A stretch of 64,000 nucleotides of DNA from N074bin45 sp039587475 (GTDB lineage: Bacteria > Gemmatimonadota > Gemmatimonadetes > Gemmatimonadales > GWC2-71-9). This document shows positions 42,983 to 50,712 of this stretch, in pieces (position 1 is the stretch's first letter; the number at the start of each line of letters is the position of its first letter). The translations under genes and the position numbers were made by a program. The notes under the pieces were generated by a model. The model was given only the letters and a program-made list of their open reading frames with translations, had not been told where the DNA came from and did not search any database. The stretch covers positions 1-64,000 of the forward strand of contig JBDHIK010000004.1 of the NCBI GenBank assembly GCA_039587475.1, in the 5' to 3' direction.

Positions 42983-45411
42983 TGCAGCTCAACCGACTTC
43001 GCCTGGTCAACTTCCGGCAACACGCCGACACCGAACTGGCGTTCGGCGCTGGGCTGACCGGGATCATCGGACCCAACGGCGCGGGGAAGTCCACATTGCT
43101 GGAGGCGATCGGGTTCGCGCTGTACGGGACGACCGCGGCGCGGGGTACCCGGGATTCCATCCGGCGGCGCGGAGCGCCACCGCGCTCCACGGTGCGAGTC
43201 GAATTGGAATTCGATCTTGGGCCGCATCACTACCGGCTCAATCGCGGACTCAATCAGGCGGAGTTGTACATCGACGCCGATCCCTCGCCCATCGCCAACA
43301 GCCTGGGAGCGGTGACGGAAAATGTCGGGCGCCTGTTGGGGATGAACCGGGACGAGTTCTTCAACACCTACTTCACCAGTCAGAAGGAGCTGGCGGTCAT
43401 GGCCATGATGACCGCTCCGGAGCGAGCCCAGTTCCTGTCGCGCGTGCTAGGCTACGAACGGCTGCGCCAGGCTCAGGCGCAGTTGCGTGGGACCCGCACC
43501 GCCCTCCGGGCCCGCGTCGAAACGCTTCAGCAGAGCCTGATCGACGAAGCCACGCTCGACACGGAACAGGAAGCGGCCGAGCACCGTCTGGCGCTCGCCC
43601 GGGAAAGTGAGGCGGCGATCGGTCGACTGGTCGACGACGCGACCGCGGAAGTCTCCCGGGCGGAACCGGTGTTTGCCGAGTTGCACACGGTGCGGGAGCA
43701 GGTGCTGAAACTCGACGGTGACCTGAAGGTTGCCGAGCATCGGGTCGAGGACACGCGTACCCGTTTCGCCACGCTCGATCGGCAGTTGGCAGAGGCCGTT
43801 GGCGCCAAGGACCGGCTGGTGGCGTTGGAGGAGCAACTGACGCCGCTGCCCGCCCTCCAGGCCGAGCGCCAGATCCTGGACCACCAGGCGGAGCAACACG
43901 CGGCACGCAACGCCTACCAGGAACAGGCGACGGAGATCCGGGAGCGCCTTTCCGAGTTGAACGACCGCCTGGCCAGGCTTCCCGAAGACGATTCCCTGGA
44001 AGTCGCCGTGCGGCGCAGCCAGGAGGAGCGCGACGCCAGCAAGGCGGCGTCCGCCGCCGCCGAGGAGCAGCGGACGGCGCATGTGCGGGACAAGCAGGAC
44101 GCTCAGACCAAGCGCGCCACCCTGGTGGAGCAGTACCGTGATTTGAAAGCGCAGCGTGAACGGGTCCTAGCGGCGGGGGCGGATGGCGACTGCCCCACCT
44201 GCGGCCGTCCGCTCGGTGAGGATCTGGACGGCGTGATCGAACTTCTGGACCGGCAGCTTCAGGATGTCGAGTTCAACGGCAGCTTTTACAAGAAGCGTCT
44301 CGAGCAGCTCAAGTCGGTGCCGGCGGAGGTGACGGACGCCGAACGCACCCGCCTGGACCGGGAGCGCGCCGCCCGGGAGGCCGAGGTCGAGGAGCAACGG
44401 CTGCGGGATCTGGTGCGGCAACGGCCCGCACTGGTCGAGGACTGTCGTAAGGCCGAGGCGCGCCTGGCAGAGCTCACGGAACATCTGGCGGCCGCTGCCA
44501 GTGCCTTCGATGCAGCGCGTCATACCGAGGTCCGCCGGCAGATCGAGGCCCTGGCGGACGTGTCGCTCCAGGCCGAACGAGAACGGACGCTGGCGGGCAA
44601 GGCGGAGTCGCTGGTGGTGGAAGCCGCCGCGGCCGAGCAGGCGCTCTCAGAACTGGAAGCTGACGCCCACAGGCTGCAGGCCAGCTTGGCCGAGTTGGGC
44701 TTCACCGAGGAGGCCTTCCAGGCGGCCCAGGCCCAACTCGCCGACGCCAGGAGTCGATTGCACGAGGCCGAAAAGGGCCTGATCCAGGCCAGGGCGGATA
44801 TCAGCGCCGCCTCCGAGGCGGTCGCGACGGTGACCCGGAGGCGCGAGGAACGCCGGACCATGCTGACGGCGCTCGCCACGGCAAAGCGCGATCTGGCATT
44901 GCGTCAGGAGTTGGATCGTGCCTTCTCGGATCTGCGAACCGACCTCAACGCGTCCTTGCGGCCCGAGTTGTCCGACCTGGCATCGGTGTTCGTTCGTGAG
45001 CTCACCAACGACCGATACTCCGACCTCGAACTGGACGAGGACTACCTCCCCACGCTGATGGAGGACGGCCAGCCCAAGCCGGTCGTCTCCGGTGGGGAAG
45101 AGGACGTGGCCAATCTGGCGCTGCGCCTCGCCATCAGCCAGATGATCGCCGAGCGTGCCGGCCAGCCACTGTCGCTGCTGATTCTCGACGAAATATTCGG
45201 ATCCCTGGACGATGACCGGCGCGCTTCAGTCGTGGAATTGTTGCATAGTTTGCGGGACAAGTTTCCGCAGGTGGTGCTCATCACCCATATCGAGAGTGTG
45301 CGCGAGGGCTTCGACCGGGTGGTGCGCGTGACCGTCGACCAGGCGGCCGGCGTGGCCCGGGTGCACGAGGAACGCCTCCCTGAGCCCGAGGATGCCGGTG
45401 CCGCGGCGTGA
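42982..45411 (+). CDS. sbcC: Rad50/SbcC-type SMC-like ATPase
   Basis: An 809-aa protein, shorter than E. coli SbcC (1048) and near the size of archaeal Rad50. Walker A GPNGAGKST (30-38), Q-loop region FFNTYFTSQKELAVM, a long coiled-coil (about 170-620) with the zinc-hook CPTC at residues 404-407, signature VSGGEEDVANLALR and Walker B LLILDEIFGSLD. The hook dimerises through zinc and tethers DNA ends. Fourth gene of the NurA-HerA-Mre11-Rad50 operon; the GNAT gene starts inside its last codons. Confidence 0.95.
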   Translation: MQLNRLRLVNFRQHADTELAFGAGLTGIIGPNGAGKSTLLEAIGFALYGTTAARGTRDSIRRRGAPPRSTVRVELEFDLGPHHYRLNRGLNQAELYIDADPSPIANSLGAVTENVGRLLGMNRDEFFNTYFTSQKELAVMAMMTAPERAQFLSRVLGYERLRQAQAQLRGTRTALRARVETLQQSLIDEATLDTEQEAAEHRLALARESEAAIGRLVDDATAEVSRAEPVFAELHTVREQVLKLDGDLKVAEHRVEDTRTRFATLDRQLAEAVGAKDRLVALEEQLTPLPALQAERQILDHQAEQHAARNAYQEQATEIRERLSELNDRLARLPEDDSLEVAVRRSQEERDASKAASAAAEEQRTAHVRDKQDAQTKRATLVEQYRDLKAQRERVLAAGADGDCPTCGRPLGEDLDGVIELLDRQLQDVEFNGSFYKKRLEQLKSVPAEVTDAERTRLDRERAAREAEVEEQRLRDLVRQRPALVEDCRKAEARLAELTEHLAAAASAFDAARHTEVRRQIEALADVSLQAERERTLAGKAESLVVEAAAAEQALSELEADAHRLQASLAELGFTEEAFQAAQAQLADARSRLHEAEKGLIQARADISAASEAVATVTRRREERRTMLTALATAKRDLALRQELDRAFSDLRTDLNASLRPELSDLASVFVRELTNDRYSDLELDEDYLPTLMEDGQPKPVVSGGEEDVANLALRLAISQMIAERAGQPLSLLILDEIFGSLDDDRRASVVELLHSLRDKFPQVVLITHIESVREGFDRVVRVTVDQAAGVARVHEERLPEPEDAGAAA

Positions 45412-46354
45412 TCGCGCCATCGAAGGCCCCGTTGCGGCCACCGTCGACGACATCGAGGATCTGAACGGAGTCTTTGCCGAGGCGTTCACGGATCGCTATC
45501 GGCGCGACGGCCTGGTCGGCGTCCGGGTGCCACGGCTGAATCCACGGGTGTGGCGGTATGCCATCGAGGACGCCGGTGGCGGAGCGTTGCTGTGGCGTGA
45601 TCGCGCGAACCAGGTCGTGGCGTTCAACATGGTGCACCAATCCGGGGCGGAGGGGTGGATGGGTCCGCTGGCGGTGCGTCCGGACCAGCAGGGACGGGGA
45701 CTGGGGAAGCGTATCGTCGAAGCGGGGATCCGCTGGCTCGAGTCCCGCGGCGCCACGGTCGTGGGCCTGGAAACCATGCCCCGCACGGTGGACAACATCG
45801 GCTTCTACAGTCGGCTGGGATTCGTACCGCGCTACCTGACCGTGACGCTGCAGCGTGAACTGGAGCCCACGCCGGATGGGTTCGAGCCACGACACCTGTC
45901 TGAGGGCGGTCTTGAAGCCGGGCTTGCCGCATGTCAGGGCCTCACGGCAGCCCTGCTGGAGACGATCGACTACACACGGGAACTTCGCGTCACGGCTGAC
46001 CTGCAGCTGGGCGATACCACATTACTCGCAAGCAGCGGGGAGGTGACCGCGTTCGGGCTCTGGCACTCCATCCCACTGGCCGAAGGGCGGCCGGCCGAGG
46101 AACTCCGGGTCTTGAAGGTGGTCGCCGGGCGCCAGGAGGAGTTCGAGCATCTGGTGGAGGCGATCGAGTGCTCCGCCGGGGGCGAGGGCCTGCGGCGCGT
46201 CTCCTTCAGGTGTCAGACGGGGTACCCCGCGGCGTACCGCTTCCTGGTGAAGCGGGGTTATCAGGTGCAATGGACCGATCTGCGCATGACGCTGGCCGAC
46301 CGGGACGAGCCGATGCTCGCAGGGGGGGTGGCGTTCTCGAACTGGGAAATCTGA
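45392..46354 (+). CDS. GNAT family acetyltransferase, probable tandem-domain form
   Basis: A 320-aa protein. The first half is a clear GNAT domain: acetyl-CoA loop VRPDQQGRGLGKRIV, then LESRGATVVGLETMP and NIGFYSRLGFVPRY. The second half repeats the pattern weakly (EELRVLKVVAG; AAYRFLVKRGYQVQW), suggesting a duplicated domain that lacks the acetyl-CoA loop. The start overlaps the end of rad50 by 20 bases, so it is translated with the DNA-repair operon. Whether it acetylates a repair protein or has an unrelated target is unknown. Confidence 0.87.
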   Translation: MPVPRRDRAIEGPVAATVDDIEDLNGVFAEAFTDRYRRDGLVGVRVPRLNPRVWRYAIEDAGGGALLWRDRANQVVAFNMVHQSGAEGWMGPLAVRPDQQGRGLGKRIVEAGIRWLESRGATVVGLETMPRTVDNIGFYSRLGFVPRYLTVTLQRELEPTPDGFEPRHLSEGGLEAGLAACQGLTAALLETIDYTRELRVTADLQLGDTTLLASSGEVTAFGLWHSIPLAEGRPAEELRVLKVVAGRQEEFEHLVEAIECSAGGEGLRRVSFRCQTGYPAAYRFLVKRGYQVQWTDLRMTLADRDEPMLAGGVAFSNWEI

Positions 46355-46369
46355 GCGGGGCGGGAGGAG

Positions 46370-46525
46370 CTACCTGGTCAATCCCCACCACCGCACGAAC
46401 AGAATGGCGGACACCGCCAGGAACGCGTGAACGACCCCGACGCCCACCGGAAACACGAATCCAAAGAGGATCCAGGCGGTGAATGCGAGGAGGCTCAGTC
46501 CGAGCGTCACGGGCTTCTGAGGCAT
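46370..46525 (-). CDS. Small membrane protein, 51 aa
   Basis: ATG 46525 to TAG 46370 encodes MPQKPVTLGLSLLAFTAWIL and on to FVRWWGLTR. The sequence is made of two hydrophobic spans (GLSLLAFTAWILFGFVFPVG and VVHAFLAVSAILF) with a positive end, consistent with a hairpin in the inner membrane. Third codon positions are mostly G/C as in neighbouring genes, which supports real coding. No family recognised. It is divergent from the promoter at 46545 and convergent with the GNAT gene. Confidence 0.6.
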   Translation of the reverse strand: MPQKPVTLGLSLLAFTAWILFGFVFPVGVGVVHAFLAVSAILFVRWWGLTR

Positions 46526-46544
46526 GAGGCAATCCAGGATCGTG

Positions 46545-46573
46545 TTGACGGTCTGTTGATGCTCTCCTATCTT
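46545..46573 (+). promoter_or_regulatory. Strong sigma70-type promoter for the structured RNA / pterin genes
   Basis: TTGACG (46545-46550), a 17-nt spacer, TATCTT (46568-46573). The start of transcription would fall near 46580, exactly where the closing stem of the RNA below begins. Confidence 0.65.
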
Positions 46574-46579
46574 AGTCTC

Positions 46580-46775
46580 GCATGGCGGTGATGGGGAGCT
46601 TTACTATTGAGCCAACACCCGATGACGGGCCCAGATTCCTTGATTGATGTCACGCCCCGAGAGGGGTAGGCAGATGTGGAGGTGAGGGCGCCACCTTTGC
46701 TCGTCGGGCTTCAATACCCCCTCTCCATTGCCGCTGTCGCAAGATGCGCCGATCCTTCGACAGGTCGGCGCTTTG
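46580..46775 (+). ncRNA. Structured RNA, candidate 6S RNA (or long leader of the pterin operon)
   Basis: The region folds into a long rod. Outer stem: 46585-46598 (GCGGTGATGGGGAG) pairs without a gap with 46721-46734 (CTCTCCATTGCCGC), 14 pairs including three G-U; a further five pairs extend it to 46580/46740 with one bulge. Inside, TATTGAG (46605-46611) pairs with 46710-46716, then CCCGATGA (46618-46625) pairs with TCGTCGGG (46701-46708). The apex has CCCC-GAGA-GGGG (46655-46666) and AGGTG/CACCT (46680-46696). A terminator-like hairpin follows at 46746-46771. A promoter-to-terminator RNA of about 190 nt, closed by its two ends and with a central loop region, is the layout of 6S RNA, which traps RNA polymerase. 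I could not match 6S sequence consensus, and the alternative of a riboswitch-like leader for the PTPS gene remains. Confidence 0.5.
46746..46771 (+). terminator. Terminator-like hairpin ending the structured RNA
   Basis: GCGCCGA and TCGGCGC, with an inner CC/GG pair across a short loop, followed by TTTGCGTT. It lies 38 bases before the PTPS start, so it could end the RNA or act as an attenuator for the operon. Confidence 0.55.
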
Positions 46776-46808
46776 CGTTGGGAGAAACTCCGAACCGGCC
46801 GTGAGGGC

Positions 46809-47225
46809 ATGTCCACTGCTTCCGTAACCCGACGGGTCCACTTCAATGCGGCGCACCGGCTGCACAACCCCGCCCGTTCTCCGGAGTGGAACGTCACGAC
46901 GTTCGGCTCGTGCAACAACCCGAACTATCACGGGCACAATTACGAGCTCGAGGTGTCCGTGGAGGGTGAGGTCGACCCCGAAACGGGATTCGTCCTCGAC
47001 ATTGCGCTTCTGCGCGCGTTGCTCGAGGACCACGTGATCGGGCACCTGGATCACAAGAACTTGAATCTCGACGTGCCGTGGTTCGCCGACCGGAACCCGA
47101 CGGCCGAGAACATCGCCGTCTTCTGTTGGGAGCAGCTGGCCGACCGGCTTCCTGCGGGCCGGCTGGCCAACATCCGACTGTGGGAGACTCCCAGGAACTA
47201 TGTCGACTATCAAGGCAGGCCCTGA
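46809..47225 (+). CDS. 6-pyruvoyl-/6-carboxytetrahydropterin synthase (PTPS/QueD family)
   Basis: A 138-aa T-fold enzyme. Zinc ligands are His16 (HFNAAHRL), His41 and His43 (HGHNYELEV). The catalytic Cys35 is in GSCNNPNYHGHNY, followed by HLDHKNLNLDVPWFAD (Asp80, His81) and the substrate Glu99 in TAENIAVF. The CNNPN-HGHNY and LDHKNL-DVP-FAD strings closely recall animal PTPS (tetrahydrobiopterin route) rather than E. coli QueD, whose Cys is next to the HGH. The next genes, folE and an SDR, would supply the step before and after. Start ATG 46809 with GAGG upstream. Confidence 0.9.
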   Translation: MSTASVTRRVHFNAAHRLHNPARSPEWNVTTFGSCNNPNYHGHNYELEVSVEGEVDPETGFVLDIALLRALLEDHVIGHLDHKNLNLDVPWFADRNPTAENIAVFCWEQLADRLPAGRLANIRLWETPRNYVDYQGRP

Positions 47226-47229
47226 CTCC

Positions 47230-47805
47230 ATGACCGACGCCTCCGACATTCTGGCCGACCGCGTACGGGACATCCTGGTGCGGCTCGGCGAGGACCCCGA
47301 TCGTCCCGGCCTGCGCCGCACGCCAGAGCGCGTGGCGGCGTCGCTCCAGAACCTGACCAGCGGCTACCACAAGACGCTGGACGAGGTCGTCGGGGCGGCG
47401 GTGTTCGAGGAGGAACACGAAAGCATGATCATGGTGGGCGACATCGAGCTGTACTCGATGTGCGAACACCATCTGCTGCCGTTCTACGGTCGGGCCCATG
47501 TCGCGTACATCCCCAACGGCCGCATCGTCGGCCTCTCGAAGCTGCCACGGATCGTCGACATGTTCGCCCAGCGGCTGCAACTGCAGGAACGCCTCACCGA
47601 CCAGGTCGCCGATGCGGTCATGCAGGTGCTCGAACCCCGCGGGGTCGGGGTGGTCATCGAGGCCTCGCACCTGTGCATGATGATGCGTGGGGTCGGCAAG
47701 CAGAACTCCAAGACGGTCACCAGCGCCGTCCGCGGGGTCTTCCGCGACGACCTGAAGACTAGAGAGGAGTTCCTGCGGTTCGTCCATCACGGCGGATCCT
47801 CCTGA
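47230..47805 (+). CDS. folE: GTP cyclohydrolase I
   Basis: A 191-aa type I enzyme. Zinc ligands are in SMCEHHLLPF and SHLCMMMRG, and the GTP-binding residues are in KLPRIVDMFAQRLQLQERL. It turns GTP into dihydroneopterin triphosphate, the shared precursor of folate, queuosine and biopterin. It starts a few bases after the PTPS gene (ATG 47200, overlapping that gene, is an alternative) and is followed directly by an SDR gene. A second FolE for folate may exist elsewhere in the genome. Confidence 0.95.
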   Translation: MTDASDILADRVRDILVRLGEDPDRPGLRRTPERVAASLQNLTSGYHKTLDEVVGAAVFEEEHESMIMVGDIELYSMCEHHLLPFYGRAHVAYIPNGRIVGLSKLPRIVDMFAQRLQLQERLTDQVADAVMQVLEPRGVGVVIEASHLCMMMRGVGKQNSKTVTSAVRGVFRDDLKTREEFLRFVHHGGSS

Positions 47806-47806
47806 G

Positions 47807-48505
47807 GTGCCGGCTGCCCTGAACGACGCCACCGCCGTGGTGACCGGCGCCTCCCGCGGGATCGGCGCCGCCACGGCCGAGTGCCTGGCCGCGGCGGGTG
47901 CCCGGGTCGTCGGACTGGCGCGGTCGCTGCCGGAGCGACACGAGCCGGCCCGATGGGACATCCCGTGCGACCTCACAGATGCCGGGGCGGTCGAGGCCCA
48001 CGCACGACAGGTCGTCGAGGAGTGGGGCCCTCCGGACATCGTGGTCAACAATGCCGGGACGTTCTTGCTCAGGCCCTTCGAGGACACCGACCCGGACACG
48101 TTTGCTGAACAGCTCGCGATCAACCTCACCGCGCCGTTTACCGTGGCCCGGGCCTTTCTGCCCGCCATGCGCGCAGCAGGGCGCGGTGTGCTCGTCACCG
48201 TGGGGAGCATCTCCGATCACCTCGGGCTCCCGGAGAACGCCGCCTACGCCGCCTCCAAGTTCGGGGTGCGGGGCCTTCACGAGGTCCTCGCAACCGAGTA
48301 TCGTGACACAGGCGTGCGTTGCTGCCTGGTGTCCCCGGGGGCCACGGATACGGAGGCGTGGGACCCGGTCGACCCGGATTCCCGGCCGGGGTTTCCGGCC
48401 CGAGCCGCCATGCTTCGTCCGGAGGACGTGGCGGAGGCGATCCTTTTCGTGGTGACCCGGCCGCCCAACGTGCACATCGAGTCGCTCCGCCTTGGACCGA
48501 ACTGA
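47807..48505 (+). CDS. Short-chain dehydrogenase/reductase (possibly sepiapterin/pteridine reductase-like)
   Basis: A 232-aa classical SDR with NAD(P) motif TGASRGIGAAT, NNAG, catalytic Ser in VGSISDH and YAASK (YxxxK) followed by FGVRGLHEVL. It starts two bases after the folE stop. The family alone does not define a substrate. Sepiapterin reductase, the last enzyme of tetrahydrobiopterin synthesis, is also an SDR, so its place behind PTPS and FolE makes a pterin reductase role plausible. This is inference from context only. Confidence 0.85.
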   Translation: MPAALNDATAVVTGASRGIGAATAECLAAAGARVVGLARSLPERHEPARWDIPCDLTDAGAVEAHARQVVEEWGPPDIVVNNAGTFLLRPFEDTDPDTFAEQLAINLTAPFTVARAFLPAMRAAGRGVLVTVGSISDHLGLPENAAYAASKFGVRGLHEVLATEYRDTGVRCCLVSPGATDTEAWDPVDPDSRPGFPARAAMLRPEDVAEAILFVVTRPPNVHIESLRLGPN

Positions 48506-48512
48506 TGATCAG

Positions 48513-50096
48513 ATGATGCTCTCGAAAACCGCGTTCCGCTTCGCCATCGCGCTGATGGTGGTCCCGGCCGTCGCCTCCCAGGCGCAGACGCCGCTCCCGG
48601 TCCTCCCCGATTCTTCGGGCTGGGGCATCCACGTCCTGTCGATCGGTCGCGCCCCTGACGGGGCCGTATGGGTCGGAACCTATGGCCAGGGCATCTTCAG
48701 GCTGGATCCCGGGGCAGAGACCTGGGTCAACGTTCGCCGTGACACGACCGACACGTCGATCGCGTGGGACTTCGTCCACGCCATCGCCTTCGGGCCCCGG
48801 GGCCAGGTCTGGTACGGCACCATCGGCAACGGCTGGGGGGTCTCCTTCGATCGTGGCGCCACGTGGCGTACCTGGACGTTCAGCGAACTGGGGCCGGAAT
48901 GGCAGTACGTGGCTCCGTCGGGCATCGTCACGCGCGGCGACACGACCTGGGTGGCCACGGCAGACGGTATCCAAATGACCACCGACGACGGGCGTCGCTG
49001 GACCGCTCTGGTGGACTCGGCGGGCCCGCTGGCCCGCGGCCCTGCGGACACGGCTCTGGCGGTACTGAGTAACGAGTACGTGCGGCGTCTGGCCACGAAC
49101 CGTCGAGGACTGCTGGTGTCGACGCTGGACGGGAGCGTGCTGTACACCAACGACGGTGCCGGAGCGTGGACCAGCAGGCCGCTGTCCTTTGCCCCGTTCC
49201 CGCCGCTGGCGGGCATGCTGCACGACCGCTACCTCATTCGCGGCTCCCAGTGCGGTCTCCGCATGGCGAATGATACGATGCCGTGCCTGCGTCTTCGGGA
49301 CAGTGTCCTGTCCCAGGATTCGCTTCCGCTCCGGACGACCTGGTTCCGTCGCCCCATCGCGTTGGACGACAATCCCTTCATCGACCAGACCTATCGGTAC
49401 GGTTCCACGATGGGGGGCAACTTCCAGCAGCATCAGGGGGTCGAATTCAACAACCCGGACGGGACGCCGGTGCGGGCCATCGGGGGTGGCACCGTGGTCT
49501 ACGCGGGCCCGGCAGAGCGCGGAGCGTTGACGGTCGCCATCCAGCACGACTCCATCGTCCGCGCCGGTGGGGAACGGCTTCGGATCTTTTCGACCTACTA
49601 CCACAACGAGGACATCGCCGTGTCGGTCGGACAGAAGGTCGACCGGGGACAACTCATCGCCCACGTGGGGAATACCGGACGGGCGACCAACGATCATCTG
49701 CACCTCGAGGTGCACGCCGCCCCCACCGATGATGTCAGCGCCATCGTGGATTCGCTGGAACGCTATCCAGCGTACACGACCAATCCGGAGTTGTGGCTCG
49801 AACCGATTCCCGGCACCGGCGTGATCGCCGGACAGGTGCGGGACGCGGCCGGCCTCCCGGTGCCCCAGGCCAGGGTCTACGGTATCGTCAAACACGACCC
49901 GCCGGAAACACCCTTTTCCTTTGCCGAGACCTACGGGGACCTGGCCAATCCGCACCCGTTGTACCAGGAAGACTTCGCGGTCGGCGATGTGCCGGCAGGG
50001 ACCTACGTACTCGGCGTGGAGATCGAAGGCCAACGGGTCCTGCGTCTGGTCACCGTGCACGAAGGCACCCTGAGCTGGGTCGTCTTTCGCCGCTGA
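48513..50096 (+). CDS. M23 (LytM-like) peptidase with N-terminal propeller domain
   Basis: A 527-aa secreted protein (signal MMLSKTAFRFAIALMVVPAV). Residues about 25-240 hold ligand-sensor-type repeats (GAVWVGTYGQGIFRLD; VWYGTIGNGWGVSFDRGATW; TWVATADGIQMTTDDGRRW), as in two-component sensor propellers. The peptidase domain has GGNFQQHQGVEF and GTPVRAIGGGTVVYAG, then HLHLEVH. In M23 enzymes the first motif is HxxxD; here it is HQGVE, so Glu replaces the Asp zinc ligand. The last 85 residues form a small beta domain (GVIAGQVRDAAGLPVPQARV). It may cut peptidoglycan or be an inactive scaffold. Confidence 0.85.
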   Translation: MMLSKTAFRFAIALMVVPAVASQAQTPLPVLPDSSGWGIHVLSIGRAPDGAVWVGTYGQGIFRLDPGAETWVNVRRDTTDTSIAWDFVHAIAFGPRGQVWYGTIGNGWGVSFDRGATWRTWTFSELGPEWQYVAPSGIVTRGDTTWVATADGIQMTTDDGRRWTALVDSAGPLARGPADTALAVLSNEYVRRLATNRRGLLVSTLDGSVLYTNDGAGAWTSRPLSFAPFPPLAGMLHDRYLIRGSQCGLRMANDTMPCLRLRDSVLSQDSLPLRTTWFRRPIALDDNPFIDQTYRYGSTMGGNFQQHQGVEFNNPDGTPVRAIGGGTVVYAGPAERGALTVAIQHDSIVRAGGERLRIFSTYYHNEDIAVSVGQKVDRGQLIAHVGNTGRATNDHLHLEVHAAPTDDVSAIVDSLERYPAYTTNPELWLEPIPGTGVIAGQVRDAAGLPVPQARVYGIVKHDPPETPFSFAETYGDLANPHPLYQEDFAVGDVPAGTYVLGVEIEGQRVLRLVTVHEGTLSWVVFRR

Positions 50097-50109
50097 GCAG
50101 AATCCTCGC

Positions 50110-50712
50110 GTGTTCATCGAACTGACAGACCTGCTGCGCTGCCCGGCGGAGCATGAGGAGGCCTACCTGGTGCTCCTTCCCGAGCGCGTCGTCGATCGGT
50201 CTGTCGTGACGGGCGAGCTGGGTTGCCCGGTCTGCGGCCGGGTCTTTGCCGTGGCCGACGGGGTCGTGCGGTTTGGAGGAAAGGCGTCGGCCCCGGGTGG
50301 CGCGCCTGCGCCGCTCGATGCGGACGGGGTTCACGCCTTCCTGGGACTGGATGGGCCTGGTGGTTACCTGGTGCTGGCGGGGGCCGTCGGCGCCGTGGCG
50401 CCCGAACTGGCCGCGCTCCTGGCGGGCGTCCACGTGGTGGCGGTCAACCCCCCCGATGGGGTCCCCGGAGGTTCAGGCGTCAGCATCCTGCACGGCGACC
50501 GGATTCCCATGAAACGGGCCACGGTGAGGGGCGTGGTGCTGAGCGCCCCCCAGGATTCCTCCTATTGGCTGGAGGAAGCGATGCGTGTCGTGCTCCCCGG
50601 GCTTCGCATCGTGGGGACGGGCGCCGCACCCTCGATGGACGGCCTCGGCGTCCTCGCTCAGACGGGGGACGTCGTCTGGGTGGCGCGCCGGGAGGGTGGA
50701 CCTCCGGCCTAG
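50110..50712 (+). CDS. Trm112-like zinc-ribbon protein with Rossmann-like domain
   Basis: A 200-aa protein. The first 60 residues resemble the Trm112/YcaR zinc ribbon: LTDLLRCPAEHEEAYL, then GELGCPVCGRVFAVADGVVRF, giving three or four Cys ligands. The remaining part looks like a shortened Rossmann fold of a methyltransferase (YLVLAGAVGAVAPELAALL; VHVVAVNPP; later ATVRGVVLSAPQD) but lacks an obvious SAM-binding DxGxGxG. Function unknown; perhaps an inactive methyltransferase or a regulator. The stop overlaps the convergent acyl-CoA synthetase by four bases. Confidence 0.75.
   Translation: MFIELTDLLRCPAEHEEAYLVLLPERVVDRSVVTGELGCPVCGRVFAVADGVVRFGGKASAPGGAPAPLDADGVHAFLGLDGPGGYLVLAGAVGAVAPELAALLAGVHVVAVNPPDGVPGGSGVSILHGDRIPMKRATVRGVVLSAPQDSSYWLEEAMRVVLPGLRIVGTGAAPSMDGLGVLAQTGDVVWVARREGGPPA

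Noticed and set aside
46526..46808. SRP RNA, RNase P RNA or tmRNA as identity for the structured RNA
   Set aside because: No SRP domain IV GGAA/AGCAG motif, too short for RNase P, and no tRNA-like ends or tag frame for tmRNA.
48195..50117. A 640-codon minus-strand open frame over the M23 peptidase gene
   Set aside because: Composition is that of a GC shadow; the plus strand carries signal peptide, propeller repeats and M23 motifs.
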